Part shown: one piece after another, positions 25,834 to 34,687 of the stretch | Layout of the letters: each line of letters opens with the position of its first letter | Numbering within the stretch: the stretch's first letter is position 1 | NCBI GenBank assembly: GCA_947495075.1 | Contig: CANLXH010000001.1 | Coordinates: forward strand, 1,116,001 to 1,180,000 | Source of the DNA: an uncultured Croceitalea sp. | GTDB taxonomy: Bacteria > Bacteroidota > Bacteroidia > Flavobacteriales > Flavobacteriaceae | Length of the DNA: 64,000 nt | Direction: 5' to 3' | Program-made: the position numbers and the translations under genes | The notes under the pieces: generated by a model | Database searches by the model: none | What the model was told of the DNA's origin: nothing | The model's input: only the letters and a program-made list of their open reading frames with translations

Positions 25834-25873
25834 TGAAATGTAATCAATTGGACAATCTATGTATTGAAATGTA
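25834..25873. promoter_or_regulatory. Two 9-bp direct repeats upstream of the solenoid/LytS operon
   Basis: TGAAATGTA occurs at 25834-25842 and 25865-25873, 31 bp apart (about three helical turns). It sits upstream of a CATATTTG word on the minus strand (7 of 8 matches to the -7 box). This is a plausible operator for the operon's own LytTR regulator, though the spacing is longer than the classical 21-22 bp. Confidence 0.35.
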
Positions 25874-25888
25874 CAATTACCTAAAAAA

Positions 25889-26806
25889 TCACTTTTTAAA
25901 ACGCTCGAAGAGTGCTAATTTCTTTTTGGTATTAATGAAATAAACCCCAGCCAGAAGTATTATGGCTGCTATAATAGATTGTGGGGTGATTTTTTCATTT
26001 AGAAATAACCAACCTAAAAATAAGGCTACAATGGGATTAACATAGGTATTAGTGGCGACTTTTTCCGGAGAAACATGTTTTAATAAGAAATTGAATGAAG
26101 TAAATGCTACTATGCTACCAAAAATTATTAGTAAGACCATGGACCACTGTGTATCTGTTTGCCACAAATTAGGCCATGACCATTTTTCTTGGAATGCCAA
26201 ACTCATAAAACAAAGGAGTATGCCTGCATTGAGCATTTGGTATCCAGTGTTCACAAAATAATTTTGCGGCAAATCTGCTTTTTTTACATACAAACTGCCA
26301 TAACCCCAGGAAATCATTACAGAAAACATCATTATTACCCCGATAATTGAATTTTCATTACTTAAAATTTCTTGTTGACTAACCAATAAGTAGATTCCGA
26401 TAACTCCAAGAACAACCCCTAAAATAGACATAGGTTGAATTTTCTTTCCTTGCAAAATGTACATCATTATTAAAATCACCAAGGGTTGTGCCGAAACTTC
26501 TAAAGCTGCAAAACCACTATCTATATATTTTAAGGCCCAAACAGCAACCCCATTACCATAGCTTAAAAACAAGAACCCTAAAAGCAAGGTATTGAGAAAT
26601 TGTTTCTTTGTTACCTTCAACGATTGACCTAATGCCCTAGCTATAACAAAGATTAATAACCCAGCCATTATAAAACGTATAGAAGCTAAAAAGAAAGGTG
26701 ATAATTCCGTTACTGCAATTTTATTCAATAGGTAAGTAGATCCCCATACTACATAGATAGAAATAAATGCTAAGATAATTAGTGTGGGTCTATTTTTTTT
26801 ATTCAT
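25889..26806 (-). CDS. EamA/DMT family membrane transporter
   Basis: About 305 residues when started at the ATG at 26806 (MNKKNRPTL); the longer frame from 26869 would overlap the upstream gene and adds a non-hydrophobic leader. It has ten hydrophobic helices in two EamA halves (VVWGSTYLLNK in the first; SIVAFTSFNFLLKHV and ATNTYVNPIVALFLGW in the second). DMT exporters of this type move amino acids or metabolites; the substrate is unknown. It is 25 bases downstream of the alpha/beta hydrolase gene. Confidence 0.92.
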   Translation of the reverse strand: MNKKNRPTLIILAFISIYVVWGSTYLLNKIAVTELSPFFLASIRFIMAGLLIFVIARALGQSLKVTKKQFLNTLLLGFLFLSYGNGVAVWALKYIDSGFAALEVSAQPLVILIMMYILQGKKIQPMSILGVVLGVIGIYLLVSQQEILSNENSIIGVIMMFSVMISWGYGSLYVKKADLPQNYFVNTGYQMLNAGILLCFMSLAFQEKWSWPNLWQTDTQWSMVLLIIFGSIVAFTSFNFLLKHVSPEKVATNTYVNPIVALFLGWLFLNEKITPQSIIAAIILLAGVYFINTKKKLALFERFKK

Positions 26807-26831
26807 TATGTGAGACAAAAAAATAGCTTTA

Positions 26832-28142
26832 TTAATTTTGTGGTGTCGCATGACGTAACTCCATACCAATTGAAGTTCTTGGCTTAAAACCTTTCCAATT
26901 TCCTGTATTTGAATCTAAATCTAAATCTAGATAGCTATGTAAATCTTTATTTTTTAGATGTATTCCAAAAAATGCAGTAATAAAATGTTGATTTACATTG
27001 TTAATTCGTCTCATGTCCCAAACAGAGTCAGCATATCTAAGGTATTCGTTAATATCTAAACCTGGTGCCATTGTTTCTTGTGTAGGTGGATTAGGTGCTA
27101 CATTATGTCGGGCATTGATATAAGTGAGTAAATAACGGTCGCTATTCACGACTCCTTCATATATAGCCTTTACTCCATTTTCGTACTTAGAAATATCATC
27201 CTCACTACCAGAAACAAAAAAAGTTGGGGTTTTTAGTCCAGCAAGACCTTCTGCGCCCCATACCTCATTAGCCATACCCCAAGGGGCTAGTGCCACAAAA
27301 GCTTTTATTCTATCATCTGTAAAATTTTCATAATCTTCACTTTTCATTACTCTATTGTCCAATGCTATATTACCACCTGTAGCAGATTTGTAAAAAGCTA
27401 AAGCTTTATCGCTATATCCTGCTCCACAAGTGTTTAATCCGCCATAGCCCCCCATTGAGTAACCAACCAAACCTGTATTATTTGTATCCACCCGATTAAA
27501 TAAAAAATTGTTGGATGATTCTGAAAGTCTTGCTATTTCATTTAACACAAACAATTGATCTAATGATCGGTTAACTAAAGTGCTAGTAAAATTAGCTGCG
27601 TCTTTATAAGTAGAGTCTGTATGATCAATCGACACTACAACATAACCTTTAGAGGCTAGGTTTTCTGACAAATAAGTGAATAACAATCGCGAACCTACAT
27701 AGCCGTGAGACAATATTATTAGGGGGTATTTTTCCTTTGAATCTGTAATTTTAGCATCTCGTAACGCTCTTCCATTGAAGGTGAATGGCACTAATGGTCT
27801 ATTCTTAGTCCCGTTTCTTCCTAGAACTTGAGTGTATGATTCTATTTCTTTGGAACCTTCTGGTAGTATTGCAGGGTACCAAACCTCTATAGTAATTGGT
27901 CTATCATAAATTGGTGCTACACCCTCTTTAATTTCTAGTATATTTAATTGGTTTTTATTTATAAGCTTTATTGTTTTAACCCCAACATTATAATCACCTC
28001 TATATGCTAGTTCTGGAGCATCTGGCAAGGGGTCACCAAATAAATAGTTGTATGATTCTTGCGCATTAATAGTTATGACACTAAAAAAGAGTAATAGGAA
28101 GCATGATAAGTAAGAAATTGATTGTTTTTTAGCTTGCATCAT
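26832..28142 (-). CDS. Secreted alpha/beta hydrolase (PAF-acetylhydrolase/dienelactone hydrolase-like)
   Basis: 436 residues with a signal peptide ending INAQ. The nucleophile elbow is GYSMGGYG, the oxyanion region is LIILSHGYVGSR, and candidate Asp (FFVSGSEDD) and His (NARHNVAPN) complete the triad. The N-terminal 110 residues are a family-typical beta region (ITIEVWYPA). It is probably a periplasmic esterase or lipase. It is followed on the same strand by the EamA transporter. Confidence 0.88.
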   Translation of the reverse strand: MMQAKKQSISYLSCFLLLFFSVITINAQESYNYLFGDPLPDAPELAYRGDYNVGVKTIKLINKNQLNILEIKEGVAPIYDRPITIEVWYPAILPEGSKEIESYTQVLGRNGTKNRPLVPFTFNGRALRDAKITDSKEKYPLIILSHGYVGSRLLFTYLSENLASKGYVVVSIDHTDSTYKDAANFTSTLVNRSLDQLFVLNEIARLSESSNNFLFNRVDTNNTGLVGYSMGGYGGLNTCGAGYSDKALAFYKSATGGNIALDNRVMKSEDYENFTDDRIKAFVALAPWGMANEVWGAEGLAGLKTPTFFVSGSEDDISKYENGVKAIYEGVVNSDRYLLTYINARHNVAPNPPTQETMAPGLDINEYLRYADSVWDMRRINNVNQHFITAFFGIHLKNKDLHSYLDLDLDSNTGNWKGFKPRTSIGMELRHATPQN

Positions 28143-28217
28143 TTTGAATTGATTATTCTCCTAAAAATAGTGAACTTTGACTTACTACTGTAATAACAAA
28201 TCGTTTTTAAACATTTA

Positions 28218-28239
28218 CTTTTTTATTTTAATAAAAAAG
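28218..28239. repeat. AT-rich 10-bp inverted repeat
   Basis: CTTTTTTATT (28218-28227) and AATAAAAAAG (28230-28239) flank a TT centre in the 133-bp divergent region between the hydrolase and the lipoprotein gene. The low complexity makes chance plausible. Confidence 0.3.
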
Positions 28240-28275
28240 CATAATATTATCTGGATTTATTAGAAATATATTGTT

Positions 28276-28740
28276 ATGAAAAAAATATTCTTCTTCTTGT
28301 ATATGCTTACTTTTTTAAGTTGTAGTTTGGATGATGATGGGACTCAAATAGACCCTCCAAATTTTAATGTTCTAGGACTTTGGGATTTGTCTGAAGTTAT
28401 TATAAATCCACCGCAAGATCTTAATGAAGATGGTACTTCATCTGAGAATCTTTTTGATGAATTAGAATGTTTATCTGGAGAGCTTTTAATCGACGGAGAT
28501 TTGCAATGGAGTTTAGAACAAACTAATTTATCTGTGACTACTATAACAGGGGGGCAGTTTAATATTCAATGTAATGGAATGGTATCTGCAAATGGCACTT
28601 GGTTTTCAGATGAAAATGAAGTGATTTTTGAGGATAACCCAGAATTTTCAGCTTTGCAAATAGAAAATGGTAGGCTAATATTAAATACTAACGAAGATTT
28701 ACCTGGTTTTCAACGATTTGTATATGTTTTAAGACAATAA
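28276..28740 (+). CDS. Small lipocalin-like lipoprotein
   Basis: 154 residues with a lipobox in TFLSCSLDDD. The mature protein is acidic and beta-rich (LGLWDLSEVII, GTWFSDENEVIFED, LPGFQRFVYVLRQ), the pattern of lipocalin-like lipoproteins of Flavobacteriia. Cysteines at about 64 and 94 could form a disulfide. The function is unknown. A palindrome separates it from the GntR gene 36 bases downstream. Confidence 0.8.
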   Translation: MKKIFFFLYMLTFLSCSLDDDGTQIDPPNFNVLGLWDLSEVIINPPQDLNEDGTSSENLFDELECLSGELLIDGDLQWSLEQTNLSVTTITGGQFNIQCNGMVSANGTWFSDENEVIFEDNPEFSALQIENGRLILNTNEDLPGFQRFVYVLRQ

Positions 28741-28741
28741 A

Positions 28742-28767
28742 CTATAAAATCATATACGATTTTATAG
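28742..28767. promoter_or_regulatory. 10-bp palindrome between lipoprotein and GntR genes
   Basis: CTATAAAATC (28742-28751) and GATTTTATAG (28758-28767) flank six bases. It ends nine bases before the GntR start. It could be the regulator's own operator or a weak terminator of the lipoprotein gene; no U-run follows, which favours an operator. Confidence 0.45.
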
Positions 28768-28776
28768 CTTTACACA

Positions 28777-29406
28777 ATGTATAAAGCTTCTAATTTAAGA
28801 AATACCGTAAAGTCATATTTATTAAAGGAAATCCAAGAAGGTAATCTCCATATAGGTAAAACCATAAACCTCGCGGAACTATCTAGAAATCTTGGTATTA
28901 GTGTTACGCCAATTAGGGAAGCACTTTCACAACTTGAAGAATCGGCAATTGTAAAAGCAATCCCTAATCGGGGTTTTATTATTAATGAATTGTCGCTAAA
29001 TGAAGCTATTGATTTATATAATACTGTTGCACAATTGGAGGTTATAGCACTAGATTCCTCTTCATTTAATGAGAATATAAAAGATAGATTAAAAACACTT
29101 CAATTACAACTCCAACAATCACATACTCCTAAAACTCGGTTATCAATTCGTCTACAGTTCCATGAGACTTTGGTTGAGGCTTGTGACAATGTTATATTAA
29201 AAGAAATTCTTGTAAAATTAAAAACCCGTATCTTATTTTATGAGCAATTATATATTAATGATTCTACTTTCAACGAAACCATTGACAATCAAAATGAAGG
29301 TGTTTTAAGAGCTATTGAAGAAGATAATTTCCCTACTGCAGCTCTTATTCTTAAAATGAACTGGATGACTGTTTTAGACTATCTAAAAAAACAATTGAAT
29401 TCTTAA
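28777..29406 (+). CDS. GntR family transcriptional regulator (FadR/FCD type)
   Basis: 209 residues. The N-terminal winged helix (about 5-70) shows NLAELSRNLGISVTPIREALSQLEESAIVKAIPNRGF-like order, read here as LGISVTPIREAL plus the wing PNRGFIINEL. The C-terminal FCD helical domain (about 80-205) includes FHETLVEACDN, whose Asp and His residues often bind metal or organic acids. Likely targets are itself and neighbouring genes; the convergent Moco operon lies just downstream. Confidence 0.9.
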   Translation: MYKASNLRNTVKSYLLKEIQEGNLHIGKTINLAELSRNLGISVTPIREALSQLEESAIVKAIPNRGFIINELSLNEAIDLYNTVAQLEVIALDSSSFNENIKDRLKTLQLQLQQSHTPKTRLSIRLQFHETLVEACDNVILKEILVKLKTRILFYEQLYINDSTFNETIDNQNEGVLRAIEEDNFPTAALILKMNWMTVLDYLKKQLNS

Positions 29407-29409
29407 CCC

Positions 29410-30006
29410 CTAACCTCTTCTTCTTTCCAATAAAACTAACATCATTAAGCTTAACATCACGCGATGGTCATCATCAGCATCTGTAGGCTTTACTTGAGTA
29501 ATTTTAAATTTTCTTCCAAAAAAAGAAGCTTCCTTTTTTAAACGTACAACTATTTGTTCTTTACCATCTAGAACTATATAACTTGGGTTAAAAAGATAGC
29601 CTGTAAAAATGTTTAGAATAGGTATTTGTCCTAAAACACCATCTGCAACTTTTACCCATGCATTTTCTTCCCGTATCTTATATTGCGATTTTTGATGTTG
29701 GTCAATAATGTCATAATTAGCTTTCCATAAAGATGCCCATCCTTTTCTAGCTACTTTCCCTAGTTCCTTTCCAGTGCTATCTGTAAAACTATAAGCAGTA
29801 GAAAAATCTATCCATTTGTCTGCTTTAATGCGATAGTTGACTTGCGTTCTAGACTCATCAGAAAAAACCTCGATATCTTCCTTAAATTTGAACATCTTTT
29901 GTCGCACGTAGGCAATTATCTTTCCGTGTGCATCTCTTGCTGTAAAGTCATTGGATAAAGTAGTAATATTAAAATCAAAAGATATAGGAAAATTAAGGTC
30001 TTTCAT
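29410..30006 (-). CDS. LURP-one-related/Tubby-like protein
   Basis: 198 residues with the LURP-one (PF04525-like) beta-barrel pattern: ISFDFNITTLSNDFTARDAHG, AYVRQKMFKFKEDIEVF, WIDFSTAYSF, GKELGKVARKGW and YIVLDGKEQIVVRLKKE. These proteins resemble the tubby membrane-lipid-binding fold; their bacterial role is unknown. It is the last gene of the long molybdenum operon, 15 bases after the amidohydrolase, and the C-terminus ends in a methionine/leucine-rich helix and four basic residues. Confidence 0.8.
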   Translation of the reverse strand: MKDLNFPISFDFNITTLSNDFTARDAHGKIIAYVRQKMFKFKEDIEVFSDESRTQVNYRIKADKWIDFSTAYSFTDSTGKELGKVARKGWASLWKANYDIIDQHQKSQYKIREENAWVKVADGVLGQIPILNIFTGYLFNPSYIVLDGKEQIVVRLKKEASFFGRKFKITQVKPTDADDDHRVMLSLMMLVLLERRRG

Positions 30007-30021
30007 TCTGGTAGTTTCTAT

Positions 30022-31104
30022 TCAGTTAAATAAGTTTTTGTCTAAACCTGGAATTAAGTTTAATGCATTTTTATAATATACTTTTCGTAATACTTCATCT
30101 GGTAAATCCAGACCGTACATTGCCCAAAATGCATGATATTTTTTATAATAGGGAAAATATTCATCATCAGTCTCCAGAACTCTAAAATAAGTTGGAAATT
30201 CCTCAGGCTTCCAACTATCCTTTCCAAAAAGAATCCGGTCTTGATATTTAATAAAAAAAGCTTTTGCAAATTTGGGTTGCCTGCCTAATTCGGCAATAAT
30301 AGCTCCAATACCTACAGACATATTCGGCATATCATCAAGTAAAGAAGATAAGGTTTTTAAATCGTTGGCATACCATCCCATATGAGCATTAATAAACTTT
30401 GTATTTGGATGTTTCTTAAACATTCTATGTTGTTCATCAATAATTTGTTGCCATGGTGCAGGATTGGTTGCAGAACGCTTTCTTCGTGGTCTAGTTTTAA
30501 GTTCTAACCAACGTTCATTTTTACTATTCATATCATCCCAAAAAGATTTAGGATCTGCTGCATGAATTAAAACAGGAATTCCCAACTCACCGCATTTAGC
30601 CCATATTGGGTCTAGTCTAGGGTCATCTATTGCAATTCGTTTTCCGTTGATATCATTATTACGCAATCCAAGACTTTTGTAAATTTTTAGTCCTTTTGCT
30701 CCAGCTTTTACATCTGTCTCTAATTGTGCAGCAGCCTTCTTTCCCCAGTCCTTATTGCCAACACCACTGAAATCTACATTTGCGAAAATGGCAAATCTAT
30801 TAGGATAATTATCATTTACATTTTTAAGCATTGCACGCAGCCCTTCTCCTGACCCACCACTTAGATTAACCATGATTCCTTCGTTTAGCTTATCCATATC
30901 TTTTATAAGCTGCGAAAGGTCTTGCTCCGCCATTTTAAATTGATGACTATGTACATCTATAAACTTAAATTTCGCATTTGGTGTTGGATGTTTTGGAGTC
31001 ACCAATGTAGATTTTGGGTTGTATTCCTCAAAACTCATTTCCTGAGCTATAGAAGTTAATCCAATACTAATTAAGAAAAGGGTTAAATATATTTTAAATT
31101 TCAT
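30022..31104 (-). CDS. Secreted amidohydrolase (Amidohydro_2-like TIM barrel)
   Basis: 360 residues with a signal peptide (ending SIAQ). The metal-binding HSHQF motif lies near residue 52 (FIDVHSHQF), VLIHAADP is in the middle, FINAHMGWYAND follows, and ILFGKDSW supplies the late Asp. This is the Amidohydro_2 branch (decarboxylases and hydrolases). It is co-transcribed with the Mo hydroxylase genes, so it may act on the oxidised product in the periplasm; the substrate is unknown. Confidence 0.87.
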   Translation of the reverse strand: MKFKIYLTLFLISIGLTSIAQEMSFEEYNPKSTLVTPKHPTPNAKFKFIDVHSHQFKMAEQDLSQLIKDMDKLNEGIMVNLSGGSGEGLRAMLKNVNDNYPNRFAIFANVDFSGVGNKDWGKKAAAQLETDVKAGAKGLKIYKSLGLRNNDINGKRIAIDDPRLDPIWAKCGELGIPVLIHAADPKSFWDDMNSKNERWLELKTRPRRKRSATNPAPWQQIIDEQHRMFKKHPNTKFINAHMGWYANDLKTLSSLLDDMPNMSVGIGAIIAELGRQPKFAKAFFIKYQDRILFGKDSWKPEEFPTYFRVLETDDEYFPYYKKYHAFWAMYGLDLPDEVLRKVYYKNALNLIPGLDKNLFN

Positions 31105-31113
31105 ACCTAGGTG

Positions 31114-31704
31114 TTATATTTTTATTAATTGCTTATATACTTCAGGAGTGTCTATATCAATAGCTTTACCGTCCGGATTTATACTTTTTACGCTTTCAGA
31201 ATACTTTTGTATTAAACTTCTTGCGCCGTAATCTTTATTTAAAGTTTTTAACTCTTTAAACAGACTAATATCAAAAATAGCTGGAACGCCATTTTTATTT
31301 TCATATGCTGTTGCAACTATTTTGGATTCTAACTTGTTATAAGACAAAATCATTTTTTTATAATAATCAGCAGTTAATAGTGGTTGGTCTGCTAACAAAA
31401 TTAAAACACTATCAAAATTACCTTCTTTTTCTATTTGAGCTATACCAGTAGTTATAGAAGTTCCCATACCGCTTTCCCAGTTAGAATTATATATGATATT
31501 ATAATTAAAAACCGTTGGTTTGATTTTTTCCATGTTAGCACCTAAAACTAAAAAAACTGATTTTGAAATTTCTTTTACTTGTGCTATTGTATGATTTAAA
31601 AGTGTTGTTTTTTTCCATGGTAATAACTGTTTAATTTCACCCATTCTGGTTGAAGCACCAGCAGCGAGAATTAAAACAGCCATATTTTTTTCATTAGGTT
31701 TCAT
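31114..31704 (-). CDS. MocA-like molybdenum cofactor nucleotidyltransferase
   Basis: 196 residues of the GT-A-type nucleotidyltransferase fold. The nucleotide-binding signature is LILAAGASTRMGEIKQLLPW and the later motifs are LADQPLL and GVPAIFD. MocA transfers CMP to molybdopterin to make the MCD cofactor used by xanthine-dehydrogenase-type enzymes. The stop-start overlap with the XdhC-like gene is one base (31704). Context with the Mo hydroxylase subunits supports MocA over a sugar nucleotidyltransferase. Confidence 0.85.
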   Translation of the reverse strand: MKPNEKNMAVLILAAGASTRMGEIKQLLPWKKTTLLNHTIAQVKEISKSVFLVLGANMEKIKPTVFNYNIIYNSNWESGMGTSITTGIAQIEKEGNFDSVLILLADQPLLTADYYKKMILSYNKLESKIVATAYENKNGVPAIFDISLFKELKTLNKDYGARSLIQKYSESVKSINPDGKAIDIDTPEVYKQLIKI

Positions 31705-32711
31705 TAACTGTGTATTCTCCCTTCTCTTTCTTTTAAAAGAATAGGCTTGCGCTTATTTACAACAGTTAAAATTTCAGCTATAATTGCTATAGCGATTTCC
31801 TGAGATGTCTCTGCACCTATATCCAAACCTGCAGGTCCATGAATCGAATCTAAAAACTGTTCTGTTACATTTGGAAACCTTTCTAAAAGTTCATTAAATA
31901 TTTTTTCTCTTCTCTTAGCTGGTCCTAGTAACCCAAAATATTTAGGATTAGCATCTTTTAAAGCAGCTAAAAATTGTAAATCCTTCACGTAACTGTGTGT
32001 CATTAATACAATAGCAGTTTGTTCATCTATAGCTATTACTAAATCTTCAGCTTCAGAATTAATAAAATTTGTTGCGCCAGGAAAATCATTTATGGATTTT
32101 TCTTCTTTAGGAGGAGCCACTATGGTCACCTCCCACCCAGTAATTGATGCGTATGAGCATAGTTGTACTGCATCATGCTCTGCACCAATGAGTACTAATC
32201 TAAAACATGGCATTAAATTTTGTTCAAATACTATAGCCATATTTTTTTTTGTAAAATTAGGCTGTAATGGAATGATATTGTCATCCAGATTAAAAACAGA
32301 ACCAAAACCATAATCTTCTACATGTTCTTTTTCAAAATAACTTTGGATTGAAAGATTTATTCTTTTATTTAAAGTTTCTTTAAATGTTTTTAAAAATGAT
32401 GCATCTGGTTGAAATGGTTCCAATAAAATATAGAGCACGCCTTCGCACCCTAATCGGTACCTGCCATCATATGTCATTACTTTTGGCATAGCAGTTTTAA
32501 ATACACTTTCTGCTTGTCTAAACACTTCTTTCTCTACGCAGCCTCCGCTAACAGCGCCAATGCCGCTGCCATCTTCTATTAAAAGCATACGCACGCCTGG
32601 TCTACGATATGAAGACCCATCTAAAGCCACTACCGTCGCTAAAACAGTTTTAAAACCTTTTTCTTTGGCTGTTTCAAAAGATTTAATAATTTGTTTTAAT
32701 TCATGCGTCAT
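31704..32711 (-). CDS. xdhC: XdhC family molybdenum cofactor insertion factor
   Basis: 335 residues. The N-terminal XdhC/CoxI domain shows ATVVALDGSSYRRPGVRMLL and GAVSGGCVEKEV; the C-terminal Rossmann domain shows LVLIGAEHDAVQLC and LMTHSYVKDLQFL. XdhC binds the sulfurated cofactor and loads the Mo hydroxylase. It abuts moeA without a gap, within the operon. Confidence 0.92.
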   Translation of the reverse strand: MTHELKQIIKSFETAKEKGFKTVLATVVALDGSSYRRPGVRMLLIEDGSGIGAVSGGCVEKEVFRQAESVFKTAMPKVMTYDGRYRLGCEGVLYILLEPFQPDASFLKTFKETLNKRINLSIQSYFEKEHVEDYGFGSVFNLDDNIIPLQPNFTKKNMAIVFEQNLMPCFRLVLIGAEHDAVQLCSYASITGWEVTIVAPPKEEKSINDFPGATNFINSEAEDLVIAIDEQTAIVLMTHSYVKDLQFLAALKDANPKYFGLLGPAKRREKIFNELLERFPNVTEQFLDSIHGPAGLDIGAETSQEIAIAIIAEILTVVNKRKPILLKEREGRIHS

Positions 32712-33908
32712 TTACAAGATGGTTCGTGTTGAAAAAAAAGGAACAGCTGCCCCAGCTTCATATATTTTATTTGGTTCAAGCAAAACAAAACCATTTGCTT
32801 TAGTTAAACTAGTTAAATCACCAGAACCATTACCAAGCACTAAACTGGCTATTAACTTGGCTGAATCCATTTTAACTTTTGCTCTAATAAAACGAGTTAA
32901 ATCTGTATTGTTTTCAAAGCGTTCATTTAAAATTACAGTAATTTCAGACTCAGGCAATCCTAAACTCAAGTTAAGCCAAGGTTTAAAGTAAATATGGTAA
33001 TTTGCAAAAGTTGAGGCTGGATTTCCTGGAAATGCAAAAATAGTTGTATTGGTTTCTTTATGCTTACCAAACCAAAACGGTTTGCCAGGACGTTGTTTTA
33101 CCCGGTGAAATATTTTTTTTACTCCAAGTTCCTCAAAAACTTTGGGCAGGTAATCATACTTGCCTTTTGATACTCCACCACTTAGCAAGAGGACGTCATT
33201 CTGTTTTAGGGCTTCCAGAATTTCACTTTTAGTTGTCTCTTTATCATCAGCGATATGTATGGCATTGGCTACGATAGTTTCGTTTAAAAGAGCAGCCTTT
33301 AAGGTATGTGAATTTGATTTTCTAATTTGATGCAGTCTTGGTGTTTCAGATACGTCAACCAATTCATCTCCAGTTGATACTAAAACTATCTTTGGCATTT
33401 TTTTTACCAGGACTTCTATTTTTCCTACAGACGCCAAGACTCCAATTTCTGCAGCTTCAATCTTAGTTCCTTTATTTAAAACAATAGTCCCTTTGGCTTC
33501 ATCGCTCCCCTGTATATGTATATTCTGTCCTTTTTTTACAGGTTTTAGTAGTTTAACTAAGTCCTCCTCTATTTCTAAATGTTCATACATGACAACGGTA
33601 TCCGTATTTGTTGGCACAACAGCACCTGTCATAATTTCGATACATTTGTCACTACTTTTTAATTCTTTTTGAGGACTCCCAGCTGCTGCTATAGCTTGTA
33701 TAGGAAAGCTTTGTATTCCTTTTTCTAAAGCAGCATAATTTATTGCTACACCATCTTTTGTTGCTCTATTAAAAGGAGGAAAATCTCTATCCGCAAAAAC
33801 ATCTTCAGCAAGAACATGACCAATAGCTTTATCTAGACTTATTTTTTGAATACCAAAATCTTGAATATTTGCCAGTACTAATTCTTTTGCTTTGTCGTAT
33901 GTAATCAT
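32712..33908 (-). CDS. moeA: Molybdopterin molybdenumtransferase MoeA
   Basis: 398 residues with domains in the usual order. Hallmarks are DRDFPPFNRATKDG (substrate loop), IMTGAVVPTNTDTVVMYEH, VSTGDELV and LLSGGVSKGKYDYLP, then FAFPGNPAST and the C-terminal beta domain. MoeA inserts molybdate into adenylated molybdopterin. Its start overlaps the stop of the TauE gene by four bases. Confidence 0.95.
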   Translation of the reverse strand: MITYDKAKELVLANIQDFGIQKISLDKAIGHVLAEDVFADRDFPPFNRATKDGVAINYAALEKGIQSFPIQAIAAAGSPQKELKSSDKCIEIMTGAVVPTNTDTVVMYEHLEIEEDLVKLLKPVKKGQNIHIQGSDEAKGTIVLNKGTKIEAAEIGVLASVGKIEVLVKKMPKIVLVSTGDELVDVSETPRLHQIRKSNSHTLKAALLNETIVANAIHIADDKETTKSEILEALKQNDVLLLSGGVSKGKYDYLPKVFEELGVKKIFHRVKQRPGKPFWFGKHKETNTTIFAFPGNPASTFANYHIYFKPWLNLSLGLPESEITVILNERFENNTDLTRFIRAKVKMDSAKLIASLVLGNGSGDLTSLTKANGFVLLEPNKIYEAGAAVPFFSTRTIL

Positions 33909-34687
33909 GAGAAAAAGCTAATTTGTAATCCATTGTTTATTAAAACTCGAATACCAACAAATAAGACCAACAAAGCAGTTAGCATTCGTATTCTTTTTGC
34001 TGAAAACTTATTTAAACTCATACGTGCACCTAATTGCCCCCCTGTAAATACTGCCATTAGTAAACCAATGGTTTCTGGCCAAAACAATTCAAATGTTCCA
34101 CTTACCATTAAACCGCCTATTCCAGAAATAGAATTAACCAAAATAAAGAAACTGGCTAAGGAAGCTATCACTATTGGCTTATCCCATTTTAATTGATTTA
34201 AGATTGGTGCTAAAAAAATACCTCCTCCAATACCTACTAAACCCGATAGTAAGCCTATAAAACCACCTAAAATGTAGATTAGAGGTCTAGGGTATTTTTC
34301 TAAATCATAATTAGATTTTAATTTCATGGTCTGTACTAACAAAGCAAATGCGGCTATTACTAAAGAAGTTCCGAGTAGAATAAAGAATATGGTTTCTTTA
34401 AGACAAAATGAGGCGCCTAAAAATGCAAATGGAACACTGGTAATTATAAACGGTAGAAACTTTTTAAATTGAAGAAGTCCTTTCTTGTAGAAGAGATAAC
34501 AACTGCCAGAAACTACAACCAAATTACAAACCAGTGCAGTACTTCTGATTAATAAAAAACTTGAAAAGACTAGTGCAAGAATTGCCAAATAGCTTGAACC
34601 ACCGCCAAAACCAACAGATGAATAAAAGAATGCGATAACAAAGAAAATAAGAACTACTAAGATATATTCATTTAGTTCTAATGACAT
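33905..34687 (-). CDS. TauE/SafE family membrane permease
   Basis: 260 residues with eight hydrophobic helices and the family signatures FYSSVGFGGGSSYL and GLLSGLVGIGGGIFLAP. Family members export sulfite, sulfoacetate or other small anions. It overlaps moeA by four bases and moeB by ten, so it is an integral member of the Moco operon. A role in sulfur or molybdate handling is inferred from context only. Confidence 0.9.
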   Translation of the reverse strand: MSLELNEYILVVLIFFVIAFFYSSVGFGGGSSYLAILALVFSSFLLIRSTALVCNLVVVSGSCYLFYKKGLLQFKKFLPFIITSVPFAFLGASFCLKETIFFILLGTSLVIAAFALLVQTMKLKSNYDLEKYPRPLIYILGGFIGLLSGLVGIGGGIFLAPILNQLKWDKPIVIASLASFFILVNSISGIGGLMVSGTFELFWPETIGLLMAVFTGGQLGARMSLNKFSAKRIRMLTALLVLFVGIRVLINNGLQISFFS

